Source of the DNA: Candidatus Zixiibacteriota bacterium
GTDB taxonomy: Bacteria; Zixibacteria; MSB-5A5; SM23-73-2
DNA: 64,000 nt
Direction of reading: 5' to 3'
NCBI GenBank assembly: GCA_030615745.1
Contig: JAUWYR010000001.1
Location: forward strand, 1 to 64,000
This document shows positions 9,097 through 17,689 of this stretch, piece after piece. A program made the translations under genes and the position numbers. The notes below the pieces were generated by a model. That model was given only the letters and a program-made list of their open reading frames with translations. It was not told where the DNA came from and ran no database searches. The first letter of the stretch is position 1, and every line of letters starts with the position of its first letter.

Positions 9097-9330
9097 ATGG
9101 CAGTTAAAGCTTTCGTTTTAATTGAGACCAAAATTGAGGCTATTAAAGGTAATACTAAGAAGCTTTTAAAAAAGCGCCATGTTAAATCAGCTTATTCTGT
9201 GGCAGGACCTTATGATATTATTGCGATGATTGAGGCGAAGGATTACAAGGATATTTCCAAAATCGTAGCAAAGGAGATTCATTCCCTTCCGGGAATTCTC
9301 AGGACCACCACCCTTTTGGCATTCGATTGA
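9097..9330 (+). CDS. Stand-alone Lrp/AsnC ligand-binding (RAM) domain protein
   Basis: 77 residues, preceded by AAAGGAGGAG. The whole chain matches the C-terminal RAM domain of Lrp/AsnC regulators: AFVLIETK at the start, then VAGPYDIIAMIEAKD and the ending LPGILRTTTLLA. There is no DNA-binding helix-turn-helix, so it is a RAM-only protein, a known small family that forms alpha-beta dimers and binds amino acids or similar ligands. It stands alone between repeats; its partner is unknown. Confidence 0.85.
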   Translation: MAVKAFVLIETKIEAIKGNTKKLLKKRHVKSAYSVAGPYDIIAMIEAKDYKDISKIVAKEIHSLPGILRTTTLLAFD

Positions 9331-9366
9331 GGATTTTTAAAAACTGTTTTTGCGGGACAGGGATAG

Positions 9367-9524
9367 ATGCAAGAGGCAAGATGCAAGTTGCAAGAAAAAA
9401 AGAGATAAAATCTTTAAATAGTTGCGTCAGGAGCTCCACTCCTGACGCTTAAAAAGGTGTCAGGACTGAGGTCCTGACACAACACAAAGAAGAGGTAAAA
9501 TCTTGCAACTTGAGTCTTGAAACT
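9367..9524. repeat. Nested inverted repeats between the RAM gene and the Lys/Glu-rich gene
   Basis: Outer arms GATGCAAGTTGCAAG and CTTGCAACTTGAGTC enclose two hairpins, GCGTCAGGAGCTCCACTCCTGACGC in two arms (9424-9448) and GTGTCAGGAC/GTCCTGACAC (9457-9480). The same GTCAGGA modules recur at 28053-28137. Confidence 0.75.
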
Positions 9525-9530
9525 TTCATT

Positions 9531-10001
9531 TTATCGTTTTCTTTTACTTCTCGATGGCTTCTTCTCTTTTCTCTGTTCTTTTTTCTCCTTGCTTTCTCTT
9601 TTTACGGTCTCTTTTTTTTCGCTTTTCTCCCTTTCTTTTTTTAAAAAGGTCTTTTTCTTGATTATCTTTTTCTCGAACTTGTCATCTATTCCATCTTTGT
9701 TTTTATCCTGAAAATAGTCATAGTTCTTTTCAACCTTTTTAAATAACCTGTCGAAAAAACTTTTCTCACTTTTCTTTTTAACTACTTTTACTTTTTCTTG
9801 GTCTTCGATTTTTTGTGGTTCCCCTTTTTTTACCTTAACATCTTTCTTTTCCTTATCCGCCTTTTCATTGGCCTGAACCTGGGTCTTTTGCAAAGCATTC
9901 TTAGAATCATCCTTTTTGGCTACCCTCTCTATGGCAAAAGCAGGGGAGAGTATGGAAAAGGTAAAAAGTGAAAAGACAAAAATTATTATAAATTTTTTCA
10001 T
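9531..10001 (-). CDS. Secreted Lys/Glu-rich protein with a calcium-loop-like motif
   Basis: 156 residues; signal peptide ending at PAFA. The mature chain is almost wholly Lys, Glu, Asp and Arg. The one ordered-looking part is DYFQDKNKDGIDDKFEKK near residue 100, which resembles the Ca-binding D-x-N-x-D-G-x-x-D loop of thrombospondin type 3 or EF-hand repeats. The end is very basic. It is the last gene of a minus-strand group with 10059, 11382 and 11750, all encoding exported proteins with Lys-rich tails, but a 57-base gap leaves co-transcription open. Function not recognised. Confidence 0.65.
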   Translation of the reverse strand: MKKFIIIFVFSLFTFSILSPAFAIERVAKKDDSKNALQKTQVQANEKADKEKKDVKVKKGEPQKIEDQEKVKVVKKKSEKSFFDRLFKKVEKNYDYFQDKNKDGIDDKFEKKIIKKKTFLKKEREKSEKKETVKRESKEKKEQRKEKKPSRSKRKR

Positions 10002-10058
10002 CGCCCATCACCTTCTATATTTATTAAAATAACTCATCTTTTTAACTTGTCAATCATT

Positions 10059-11363
10059 TTATCTTTTTCGCCTTGTTTTTTTGACCTTTACACTCTCTTT
10101 TTTGAAGCTTTTGTTAATACTCTTGTGCGTATCTTTAGATTTTATCCTCATCTTTTCTTTCTCATGAGTGTTTTTGGAAGAGCGAAATTTGAGTTTTTCA
10201 TCTTTTTTTATTTTCGATTTCCCTGCTTTTCTAAAAACCTTATGCTCAGCTTTTTGCGTATGCATCAAGAGATTCGATTTAAATTTCAGGTCATCTTTTT
10301 GCCAGTTCGAAGAATCCTTCGGATGAGTTCTTTTTTTGATTTTTGCCTTCTCTTTTGTGTAAAGCTTGGTCTTTTTCTCCTTTTCTATGAATCCTTCGGA
10401 TTTTACTTCCACTATCTTTTTTCTGCGTGGGGGTTTCTCCTGTTTTGATCTAAAAGATTTATCTTTTCTTTTTCGATATTCTTTTCTTATCGGGTCATCA
10501 TAAGCAAACCTGTGTCTATCATAGAAGTGATGTGGCCTGACCCAGATTGTCCTTTTGGGATAGACCCAGACCCAATCCCAGAAGACCCTGCATCCACAGA
10601 AATAGATGGTGATAAAATGCCTTCCGACGATAAGATAGGGAACAGTTATTGGAGCAATTCCGTAAAAGACACCGTCAATATATACCTCTGCTCCATAAGG
10701 ATACCAGATATAACATCCACCCAATTCATAATGCCAGGGGCGTTCGACATAGTATGTTCTTGGCCAATAATACCATCTGGGATGAGGATATTCAACTGTG
10801 AAAATACACAGGTCTTGTGCGAAATCAGAATTTTGAACCATCCATTCATTGGTAAACTCGATGAAATCGTAAGGGTCCTCATCTTCTTCCAGTCGCAAAA
10901 CAGATATTTCCTCATCTTCCCCTCTTAGACCACCCATATACCTGGGCCAGTTAGGCAGATGAATTGGCTTTGTTGAGCAGATTGCCTGAATATACTCTGT
11001 TCCCTCAGGACCATCAACCCTTAGCTGGTAATCATCATACCTGTTAGGAATCCGATAGATTTTTCCTCCAAAAACCCACTGGGGATCTGAATAATCATAG
11101 GGATAGAGGATGTTAACATACCCTCTTGTATCGATGTTGTAAATTGACACATAACAATCCTCTGAGGTCTGGAAAAAAACTTTGATCTCCTCTCCAGGAT
11201 GGTAAACTGCTCCTTCACCTTTATCTATCCAGACATCTATCTCCAAGTCTGGATAGTAATGGATAATTCTGGGAGCTATAGGTGGTTTTTGTTGAGCAAA
11301 AGCGGAAGGTAAACATAACCCCAAAATTATGCTCAAAATTACAATTCTTTTTAATTTCAACAT
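10059..11363 (-). CDS. Exported DUF4384 and PEGA-domain protein with Lys/Arg-rich tail
   Basis: 434 residues from the ATG at 11363, six bases after GGAGGTGA; the frame continues upstream only to a TTG that lies inside that ribosome site. The product has a signal peptide (ending SAFA) and a DUF4384-like domain at ~25-190 (GAVYHPGEEIKVFFQTSED, followed by NIDTRGYVNILYPYD). Next is a PEGA-like segment at ~215-275 (YPYGAEVYIDGVFYGIAP), then ~150 residues of Lys/Arg/Ser-rich low-complexity sequence. DUF4384 domains occur in surface and secreted proteins; PEGA domains are common in envelope proteins. The basic tail might bind polyanions. It lies downstream of two lipoprotein genes in the same direction. 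Confidence 0.75.
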   Translation of the reverse strand: MLKLKRIVILSIILGLCLPSAFAQQKPPIAPRIIHYYPDLEIDVWIDKGEGAVYHPGEEIKVFFQTSEDCYVSIYNIDTRGYVNILYPYDYSDPQWVFGGKIYRIPNRYDDYQLRVDGPEGTEYIQAICSTKPIHLPNWPRYMGGLRGEDEEISVLRLEEDEDPYDFIEFTNEWMVQNSDFAQDLCIFTVEYPHPRWYYWPRTYYVERPWHYELGGCYIWYPYGAEVYIDGVFYGIAPITVPYLIVGRHFITIYFCGCRVFWDWVWVYPKRTIWVRPHHFYDRHRFAYDDPIRKEYRKRKDKSFRSKQEKPPRRKKIVEVKSEGFIEKEKKTKLYTKEKAKIKKRTHPKDSSNWQKDDLKFKSNLLMHTQKAEHKVFRKAGKSKIKKDEKLKFRSSKNTHEKEKMRIKSKDTHKSINKSFKKESVKVKKTRRKR

Positions 11364-11381
11364 AAAAATCACCTCCAAAGA

Positions 11382-11753
11382 TTATCTTCTCTTTGTTTTT
11401 TTCTGTTGTAATATTTTTTCTCTGTCTTTTTCTTTTAACCAACGCCTCTTGTAATAATCCTTGTATTCTTTATCCTTTTTGTAATTATATTCTTTAAATA
11501 CATAAACTTTTTTTGCACCTCTTTTCGGAAGATAATAGTATCCATCCTCTACGAAATAGAATTTATAATATCTGCAACCAACATAGACTTTAGTCCAGTG
11601 AGGATGTGGATGGCAGTCATAACAATATCTCGGATGAGCGCGATGGGGACGATAAAAAATGCCAAACCCGGTGCTCACATAGGTGAAACAACCTGAGATA
11701 AAAATAGTAACAAAAATTACAGTTAAAATTATTATTAAGTTTCTTTTTCTCAT
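11382..11753 (-). CDS. Small lipoprotein, His/Tyr/Lys-rich
   Basis: 123 residues. A hydrophobic N-terminus ends in the lipobox IFISGC near residue 21. The mature part is rich in His, Tyr and aromatic residues (HPHWTKVYVGCRYYKFYF) and ends in a Lys/Arg tail, like its neighbours. Its start overlaps the preceding lipoprotein stop by four bases (ATGA), showing translational coupling. No family recognised. Confidence 0.65.
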   Translation of the reverse strand: MRKRNLIIILTVIFVTIFISGCFTYVSTGFGIFYRPHRAHPRYCYDCHPHPHWTKVYVGCRYYKFYFVEDGYYYLPKRGAKKVYVFKEYNYKKDKEYKDYYKRRWLKEKDREKILQQKKTKRR

Positions 11754-12592
11754 CTCTTACCCCTGTTTTCTTCCAAGTTTATTTTTCCTCCAATTTCTTT
11801 CTCCTTTCTCAAATCTGTGAGCTTTGGTGGTCCGGGCTTTAACTCTTGATTGCCCGGGTCTACCTGATAAGCCCAGTCGAATAATATTCCGTAACTTCTG
11901 GTGAAGTCCGCCACTCTCAACTTTGCATAATGGTCATCCCTTGTCCAGATAATATATGAATGCCCTTTGATCACCTCAACGCACCATAAAGCTGACCAGC
12001 CCACCTCAGGTGAATAGTCAACACTGTCTATATCATCTTTATAGCCAAAGTCCTGAATATCGGTCTCTGCATCCCGAACACAGAGGTAGAAGATACCATC
12101 GTAATATTCTAAGTAAATGTCACAGCGGGGGTCATCATACCGAACTACTTGCTCTCTTGAGAAATCGAATCCTGAGCTATTAGGATATCTGTTAAAGTCT
12201 TGTATGATTTCATCCCATCCTTCAGGTCTTGGAGTATCAAAAGCTGGTTCTGATAGGTCGCTTTCATCTCCATACCAATTAACTGCTGAAACCCTGTACA
12301 AGTAGGTTCGTCCATTTACAACATTTTTGTCAACATATTCCGCAATGGTTGTCCTGCCAATGCGACGGTAATGGCTTTCACCATCTCTTCTTCTGTAAAC
12401 CCAATATTCATCGAAATCCTCCTCATCGTTTTCCTCCCAATAAAGATAAACCCTTTCATCACCTGTTATACCATACAATCCCTTAGGAGTACATGGAAAG
12501 CAATCGTCACAATAGTAAATTCTTTTATCACATCCTAAAATGATAAAACTTAACCCTAAAAAAATTCCCAAAATCAAGATTTTCGTCCTCAT
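11750..12592 (-). CDS. Lipoprotein with fibronectin type III-like domain
   Basis: 280 residues; lipobox IILGC near residue 21, so membrane-anchored. Residues ~35-120 resemble an FN3 fold: GLYGITGDERVYLYWEEN, then YWVYRR, and YLYRVSAVNWYGDES with the usual Tyr-x-(V/R)-x-A pattern. The C-terminal half is unassigned. It heads the minus-strand envelope group and overlaps the next lipoprotein gene by four bases. Likely part of a surface assembly; ligand unknown. Confidence 0.7.
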   Translation of the reverse strand: MRTKILILGIFLGLSFIILGCDKRIYYCDDCFPCTPKGLYGITGDERVYLYWEENDEEDFDEYWVYRRRDGESHYRRIGRTTIAEYVDKNVVNGRTYLYRVSAVNWYGDESDLSEPAFDTPRPEGWDEIIQDFNRYPNSSGFDFSREQVVRYDDPRCDIYLEYYDGIFYLCVRDAETDIQDFGYKDDIDSVDYSPEVGWSALWCVEVIKGHSYIIWTRDDHYAKLRVADFTRSYGILFDWAYQVDPGNQELKPGPPKLTDLRKEKEIGGKINLEENRGKR

Positions 12593-12818
12593 TTTTTGCT
12601 CCTGATTTTAAAATCCATTTTATCTTTGAGCAATCCTTATGCCAAGAAAAATGCGTAGTTTTAATTTCTTAGATGCTCTTTATAACTTTTTGACTTGCAA
12701 TAAATTATTTAAATGAGATGAAGGTATTTTTTAAGAATAAAAAAGGGGGATATTTTTTACTATGCACAAAAATTGGTCAGAAGTAAAATGAATTTGTGCA
12801 AACCTATATTTGATATTC

Positions 12819-12906
12819 TGGAGTGTAAAGCCCCCCCACCTTTGGCGGGGGGATCTACGACTTCAGCTTTACCTTAAGTAAGAATAAACCTGAAGGTTTA
12901 TACTCC
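12819..12906. repeat. Intergenic hairpin repeat, TGGAGTGTAAAGC family (copy 3)
   Basis: Ends TGGAGTGTAAAGC and TATACTCCA with a CCACC/GGCGG-type GC hairpin and the shared linker ATCTACGACTTCAGCTTTAC inside. 12593-12818 is AT-rich with no gene seen. Confidence 0.85.
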
Positions 12907-12926
12907 AAAAAAGTAAGAATTTTCCT

Positions 12927-12988
12927 GCTCCTGGGTGGATGTTATCATCCACCCTAATGCCGAGGGATGATAACATCCCACGGGGAGC
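12927..12988. repeat. Paired ATGTTATCAT palindromes
   Basis: GGGTGGATGTTATCATCCACCC (12933-12954) is followed by GGGATGATAACATCCC (12964-12979), both within GCTCC/GGGGAGC arms. Related hairpins occur at 34872-34951 and 45702-45782. Confidence 0.75.
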
Positions 12989-13003
12989 AAATAAACTGAA
13001 TTG

Positions 13004-13052
13004 CTGGAATGTAAAGCTTTAGCTTTACGATAAACCTAAAGGTTTATACTTT
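13004..13052. repeat. Short copy of the GTAAAGC hairpin repeat (copy 4)
   Basis: GTAAAGCTTTAGCTTTAC followed by TAAACCTAAAGGTTTA. Same modules as copies 1-3 without the GC-rich hairpin. Confidence 0.75.
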
Positions 13053-13082
13053 AAAAAGGAAAAAGATTTATTCGTGCTTTTT

Positions 13083-14429
13083 TTATTTCCCCCCTATAAC
13101 CAACTCTCCTATCTTCAGACTTGGACAAGCCAGAGGGCTTCGGAAATCTAAGTCGTTTCCTACTTGTTCGATCTTTGATAAAAAGTCGAATAAAGTTCCC
13201 GCTAAGGTAACCTCATCAACAGGATAGGTGAGCTCTCCATTCTCAATCCATATACCCTCAACCATCTGGGAGAAATCGCCGGTTATCCAGTTTATGCCGA
13301 AGCCCATCAGATCGGTGACAAAAAGCCCGGATTTTATCTCTTTGACCATTTCCTCCAAAGGAGTTTTCCCATTTTCTATATAAAAATTTAAAGTCCCGAT
13401 TTGAGGAATCTCATCATATTCTCTGGAGGCATTTCCAGTTGAAGCCAATTTAGCCTTTTTTGCGGTGTAGGTGTCATAAAGAAAACAGGACAAAACACCT
13501 TTATCTATTATCTTTTTCCTTCTGGTCAAAACCCCTTCATCATCAAATGGCTTGGAGCCCAGTCTCTTTGGAATTGTTCCATCGTCTATTAAAGTAACTA
13601 AATCAAAGCCAATTTTTTTATCTAACATAGAGGCTAAAAAAGAAGATTTTTTATAAACGTTATCACCATTTACAGCAGATGCCAGAGCATGCAAAAACCT
13701 GTTGGAAATCAGATTCTCTAAGATAGCAGGAACTTTTTGAGACCTGACTTTTTTTGCTCCAAGCATTCTTTCTGCTCTTTGGGCAGATTTTTTTCCAATA
13801 TCCTCGGGTGAGTCTAAATCAGCAAAAAACCTTTTAGAGTCCCAAAACCTGCCAATCCTTTTTTCATTCCCATGTTCAGCTACCGGCTCACAGGAAAGAT
13901 GAAAAAAAGTTGAATCATAGGATATCGGCTCAGATTTTGAATTGACTAAGATTACACTTGTTTTTTCTGATATGAAATTCGCCCCTTCTGAATTTTTTAC
14001 ATTGGGACTTTCGGAAAAAGCAGACTCCTCCGCTCTTTTAGCTAACTCAATCTTGGTTTTGGTATCTATTGTCTCTATCTGTGGGTCATAGATTTTCAAA
14101 TCTGAAAGCTTTTTTTGTGATGCCAAATCTTTCTCAGGGAGACCATAAAACTCATCAGAAGTTGAATGCTTGGCTAAAAGAAGTGTCTTTTCAATTTGTG
14201 TGTCAATGATTTCAGGAGTGAAATCAGATGTATAGAAAAACCCTAATTTGTTATTTACAAATACGCGCAAACCTAACCCCCTTTTTTGTGCTTGCTTGAG
14301 GATTTCAATCTCGCCCTTTCTTGTTCTTACCTGAAATTCTGTCCCAAGTTCAAGATATACCTCAGACTCATCTGCTCCTTTATTTATAGCTTTTTTTACA
14401 ACATCGGTTGCAAGCTCAAGATAGTTCAT
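13083..14429 (-). CDS. TldE/PmbA-family metalloprotease subunit
   Basis: About 448 residues. The ATG at 14429 has AAAGGGG at good spacing; another ATG two codons upstream (14435) touches that site. The chain follows the TldE/PmbA pattern: EVYLELGTEFQVRTRKGEIE near the N-terminus, RGLGLRVFVNNKLGFFYTSD, and DFSQMVEGIWIENGELTYPV near the end. TldE lacks the HExxxH zinc motif and works with the TldD subunit, whose gene is directly upstream. In E. coli the pair trims unfolded peptides and matures microcin B17 and CcdA; the substrate here is unknown. Confidence 0.9.
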   Translation of the reverse strand: MNYLELATDVVKKAINKGADESEVYLELGTEFQVRTRKGEIEILKQAQKRGLGLRVFVNNKLGFFYTSDFTPEIIDTQIEKTLLLAKHSTSDEFYGLPEKDLASQKKLSDLKIYDPQIETIDTKTKIELAKRAEESAFSESPNVKNSEGANFISEKTSVILVNSKSEPISYDSTFFHLSCEPVAEHGNEKRIGRFWDSKRFFADLDSPEDIGKKSAQRAERMLGAKKVRSQKVPAILENLISNRFLHALASAVNGDNVYKKSSFLASMLDKKIGFDLVTLIDDGTIPKRLGSKPFDDEGVLTRRKKIIDKGVLSCFLYDTYTAKKAKLASTGNASREYDEIPQIGTLNFYIENGKTPLEEMVKEIKSGLFVTDLMGFGINWITGDFSQMVEGIWIENGELTYPVDEVTLAGTLFDFLSKIEQVGNDLDFRSPLACPSLKIGELVIGGK

Positions 14430-14449
14430 TTTCATCCCCTTTTATCCGG

Positions 14450-16036
14450 TTAAAGTTGTTTTATCTGGGTTCCGCCAACTGTGATTTCAGAGAATTTAAT
14501 TGTTGGCTGTCCAACGCCGACATAAACTCCCTGTTTATCTTTTCCGCAGGTTCCGGTTGTGGGGTCAACCCGTAAGTCTGTTCCCACAAGCTCGATTTTC
14601 TTAATAGCATCCAGACCATTTCCGATTAACAAAGCTCCTTTCACCGGTCTGGTTATCTTCCCATTCTCAATTACATAGGCTTCCCTTACCAAGAAGTTAA
14701 AGTTTCCTGTGGTATGGTCCACAGACCCTCCACCCAATTTCTTAGCGTAGATTCCTTTTTTAACTGATTTTATTATATCCTCAAGGTCTGTTTCTCCTTT
14801 TTCAATATAGGTATTGGTCATCCGTGGAATAGGATAGTGGCGATAAGACTCTCTTCTTCCATTACCTGTGGATTGGGTTCCCATAAGTTTCGCATTCAAT
14901 TTATCATACAAATACCCTTGTAAAATTCCGTCTTTCACCAAAACTTTTCTCTGCCCCAAAGTCCCTTCATCATCTATGTTGAATGAACCTCTGCCAAATG
15001 GGATTGTGGCATCGTCTATAACTGTAACAATATCGGAAGCAACCTTTTTGCCTAAAAGGTTTGACATAAGGGAAGTGTTTTTTCTTATTCCATCACCTTC
15101 CAGGCTGTGTCCGAATGCCTCGTGAATCAATACCCCACCCCAGGCGTGTCCAACAACCACAGGGAGGGAGCCTGCTGGCGCATCATATGCATTAAGCATA
15201 TCCATCGCCTGTCTGGCACCTTCAGCACCGGTATTCTCAGGCGGATTTTTATCGAAATATGAGATATTGACCCTTCCTCCTGAGGTAGCATATCCTTCGA
15301 ATCTTTTACTTCCCTCAATTGCTAAAGGATAAACCGCCATTCTGACTATAAATTGCGTATCTGAAACTTTTATCCCCTCTGAGTTTATTATCGCTATATT
15401 TTTCGCCTCATCATACCATTCGATTTTGACCTGCTCTATTTTTTTATCATAGTCTCTTGCAGACTGATTAGCTCTTTTTACAAGTCTGATTTTTTTCTCT
15501 TCTTCTAAAAGGGGAACCGGGGACTCAAGGAGAAAGTTGGGCTTTATTTTTTTAGCTGTGATGGCTAAAGGCTCTATTTTTTCATTTGATCTGGCAATGT
15601 AGGATGCAACTTGTGCGGCCTCTTTTAATTTTTCAAAAGAAAGCTCACCTGAGAAGGCGTAACCGGTCTTTTCCCCAAAAGTAACTCTTATACCTGCCCC
15701 ACAAAGTATGCCATAAGATATGTTTTTGAGTTTATCCTCCTCGAGTAAGATCTCGGTACTGATCCGGTGCTCCAGATATATTTCAGCAAAATCACCACCT
15801 TGAGATAATGCCTCATCAAGAATTTTTTTAAACTCCTCCTCTGAGAATAACTCCAAAAGATTTTTTCGAAGAATGCTTCGCATATCTGACATTTTTTTCT
15901 CCTCAGCACAATCAAGCAAAAAAGGAAAAAAGCAAAGAATGACACTTGAACCGATTGCCGATTTTATAAACTCCCTGCGGTTGATTTTTAAAAATTTTTT
16001 TTCCACAAAGTCTCTTGTTCTATTTATCAATAACAA
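14450..16036 (-). CDS. tldD: TldD-family zinc metalloprotease with Tat-type leader
   Basis: Up to 528 residues; the catalytic HEAFGH (HExxxH) is near residue 305 within GGVLIHEAFGHSLEGD, and the C-terminal part carries GGGSVDHTTGNFNFLVREAY. Family members are usually ~460-480 residues and cytoplasmic; this one has ~55 extra N-terminal residues with a twin-arginine leader (KINRREFIKSAIGSS) and a hydrophobic stretch ending in LLDCAEE, a possible lipobox. It may therefore be exported. The start is uncertain: TTG at 16036 opens the frame, GTG at 16006 is an alternative, and none has a strong ribosome site. It forms a pair with the TldE gene 20 bases downstream. Confidence 0.88.
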   Translation of the reverse strand: MLLINRTRDFVEKKFLKINRREFIKSAIGSSVILCFFPFLLDCAEEKKMSDMRSILRKNLLELFSEEEFKKILDEALSQGGDFAEIYLEHRISTEILLEEDKLKNISYGILCGAGIRVTFGEKTGYAFSGELSFEKLKEAAQVASYIARSNEKIEPLAITAKKIKPNFLLESPVPLLEEEKKIRLVKRANQSARDYDKKIEQVKIEWYDEAKNIAIINSEGIKVSDTQFIVRMAVYPLAIEGSKRFEGYATSGGRVNISYFDKNPPENTGAEGARQAMDMLNAYDAPAGSLPVVVGHAWGGVLIHEAFGHSLEGDGIRKNTSLMSNLLGKKVASDIVTVIDDATIPFGRGSFNIDDEGTLGQRKVLVKDGILQGYLYDKLNAKLMGTQSTGNGRRESYRHYPIPRMTNTYIEKGETDLEDIIKSVKKGIYAKKLGGGSVDHTTGNFNFLVREAYVIENGKITRPVKGALLIGNGLDAIKKIELVGTDLRVDPTTGTCGKDKQGVYVGVGQPTIKFSEITVGGTQIKQL

Positions 16037-16071
16037 TGAACTATACTAAAAATTTTTTTGAATAAGTCAAC

Positions 16072-16108
16072 AAAAAAAGCGCTGACCCAAAAGAATCAAC
16101 GCTTTTTT
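16072..16108 (-). terminator. Intrinsic terminator after the Met-rich lipoprotein gene
   Basis: On the minus strand AAAAAAGCG...CGCTTTTTT forms a stem closed by TTGA/TCA with a loop between, ending in a T-run. It lies 18 bases after the stop of the 16127 gene and before tldD. Confidence 0.7.
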
Positions 16109-16126
16109 AGGTAGGACTAAATAAGT

Positions 16127-16456
16127 TTATCTTTTTTTCCTCAATTCTTTGGCTTTCTCAGAGATCAGATCCTTGGCATAATCATTTTGCATCATCTTCT
16201 CCATCATCACATCCATAAGATTCTGGTCCACTACAACTGAATCCATAACTCGAAAGATACAGGTTGAATCCATCATGGTCATATTCATCATCCTCATCTT
16301 ATAATCTGGAGACTCCATCATCTTCCTCATTATCATCTCAGACATCTCAGGATTTGCCATCATAGTGTCAATAGCTTTCTCCTGACTGCAGGACGAAAAC
16401 AACAAAGCTGCTAAAAGAATACCAAAAGCAAGTGAGAGAAACAAAAATTTTTTCAA
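16127..16456 (-). CDS. Small Met-rich lipoprotein
   Basis: 109 residues from a TTG start backed by AAAGGAGGTG at the expected spacing. Lipobox LFSSC near residue 23. The mature part has clustered Met residues (MIMRKMMESPDYKMRMMNMTMM, quoted in two overlapping runs of M-x-x-M), plus DSTCIF and a Lys/Arg tail. Met clusters are seen in periplasmic copper-binding proteins, and this genome has a copper-type efflux cluster at 36-45 kb, but no direct link is visible. No family recognised. Confidence 0.65.
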   Translation of the reverse strand: MKKFLFLSLAFGILLAALLFSSCSQEKAIDTMMANPEMSEMIMRKMMESPDYKMRMMNMTMMDSTCIFRVMDSVVVDQNLMDVMMEKMMQNDYAKDLISEKAKELRKKR

Positions 16457-16786
16457 TTCTTCACCTCCTTTTAAATTGTGCTAATTTATTTTTTTTCATT
16501 TTCTAAACTTCAGGTGGTATTTAAAAAGAATTGGTGAGGTTTGTCAAGGAAATTTTAAAAAAACTCAAAAAAGAGTTTTGGGTCTTTTTATATTTGCCTA
16601 ATTTTTATGTTGTATTTGAAAAATCTTAAACTGCAAGTTTTATGAGCAAAAATTTTTTCAGATATTTCATTTGATTTAAGGATTTTAATCTTTATCTTAA
16701 GCTCAAAATAAAGGAAAGGATTTTTAGACTTATTTTGTTTTAAAGAGAAAAAATAAAAGCCACCCTGTTTTAGCTTATGGTTTTTT

Positions 16787-16924
16787 ATGTTCAAAAGAAA
16801 AATTTTTATTCTAATTTCTTTTCTTCTGCTCGGCACAATAATTTTTTGTTCAGCAAAAAAGATCGAGAAAAAATCAAGAAAAACAGAAAATAAAAAAAAT
16901 GCTCTGTATTGTTCCTGTAGGTGA
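16787..16924 (+). pseudogene. Signal-peptide leader, one base out of frame with the archaemetzincin
   Basis: 45-codon frame that starts at ATG 16787 with a clear signal peptide (KRKIFILISFLLLGTIIFC) and a Lys-rich linker, then stops within the first codons of the next gene. A run of eight A at 16892-16899 lies just before the archaemetzincin ATG. With seven A the leader would continue directly into it as ENKKMLCIVPVGE. So this is either the broken or slippage-dependent 5' part of the next gene, or a sequencing error in a homopolymer. Confidence 0.55.
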
Positions 16925-17417
16925 AGTTGAACACTCTGTTTTATTGAATTTAAAGCTCAAATTAAAAGAAATTTTCGGGCTTGGGGTCCAGATAAAAGAA
17001 GGTTTGGAAAAGTTAGATTATGCTTACAATCCGGAAAGGAAACAGTATTTTTCATCTGCAATTTTGAAAAAGATTAAAAAGGGCTCTTACAAAGAATGTG
17101 AGAAAGTATTGGGGATAGTTGATGTTGACCTTTATGTCCCATCTTTGAATTTCGTTTTTGGAGAGGCGGATATTGATGGAAAAGCATGTGTTATCTCTTT
17201 GTGCAGGTTAAAACAGAGTTTTTATAGTTTGCCCGAGGATCAAAAATTATTCGAACAAAGAGTGCTAAAAGAGGCAGTTCATGAGCTTGGACATACCTTC
17301 GGTCTTTCTCATTGTCCAGATCCAAAATGTGTGATGCATTTTTCAAATAGCCTGCGCGATACAGATATTAAAAGTCACGATTTCTGCGAGAATTGCAAGA
17401 AATTGCTCTGGAAATGA
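16899..17417 (+). CDS. Archaemetzincin-type zinc metalloprotease
   Basis: 172 residues. The motif HELGHTFGLSHC (HExxHxxGxxHC) with the following CVMHFSN and a late CENCKK matches the archaemetzincin signature (HExxHxxGx3CxxxxCxM...CxxC): three zinc-binding His/catalytic Glu plus a structural Cys4 site. The N-terminal LCIVPVGEVE also fits the family start. The family is common in archaea and scattered in bacteria; its substrates are poorly known. The first ATG has no ribosome site of its own; see the upstream out-of-frame leader, which suggests a secreted version. Confidence 0.85.
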   Translation: MLCIVPVGEVEHSVLLNLKLKLKEIFGLGVQIKEGLEKLDYAYNPERKQYFSSAILKKIKKGSYKECEKVLGIVDVDLYVPSLNFVFGEADIDGKACVISLCRLKQSFYSLPEDQKLFEQRVLKEAVHELGHTFGLSHCPDPKCVMHFSNSLRDTDIKSHDFCENCKKLLWK

Positions 17418-17689
17418 AAAACCCCTTTATTTGATGTTAAAAAGAAATAAAATTCAATTGGCTAAAAGAATGCAGAATAAATTCATCCCTACGTGAATTT
17501 AAAAGCGTCAAAGTTCGCATGTTATTTTGAAAAGATAATCATAGGACTTTTATTTTTGCACAAGCTGTTTTAATTTTTCATAAAAATCCGATAAGATAAA
17601 TAAGGTTATTTTTTACAATGTATTATCTGATTCTTGCGTAATATTAAGTAAACTTTTAAAGGGGTAAACATTTTAAAGGAGGATTTAAA

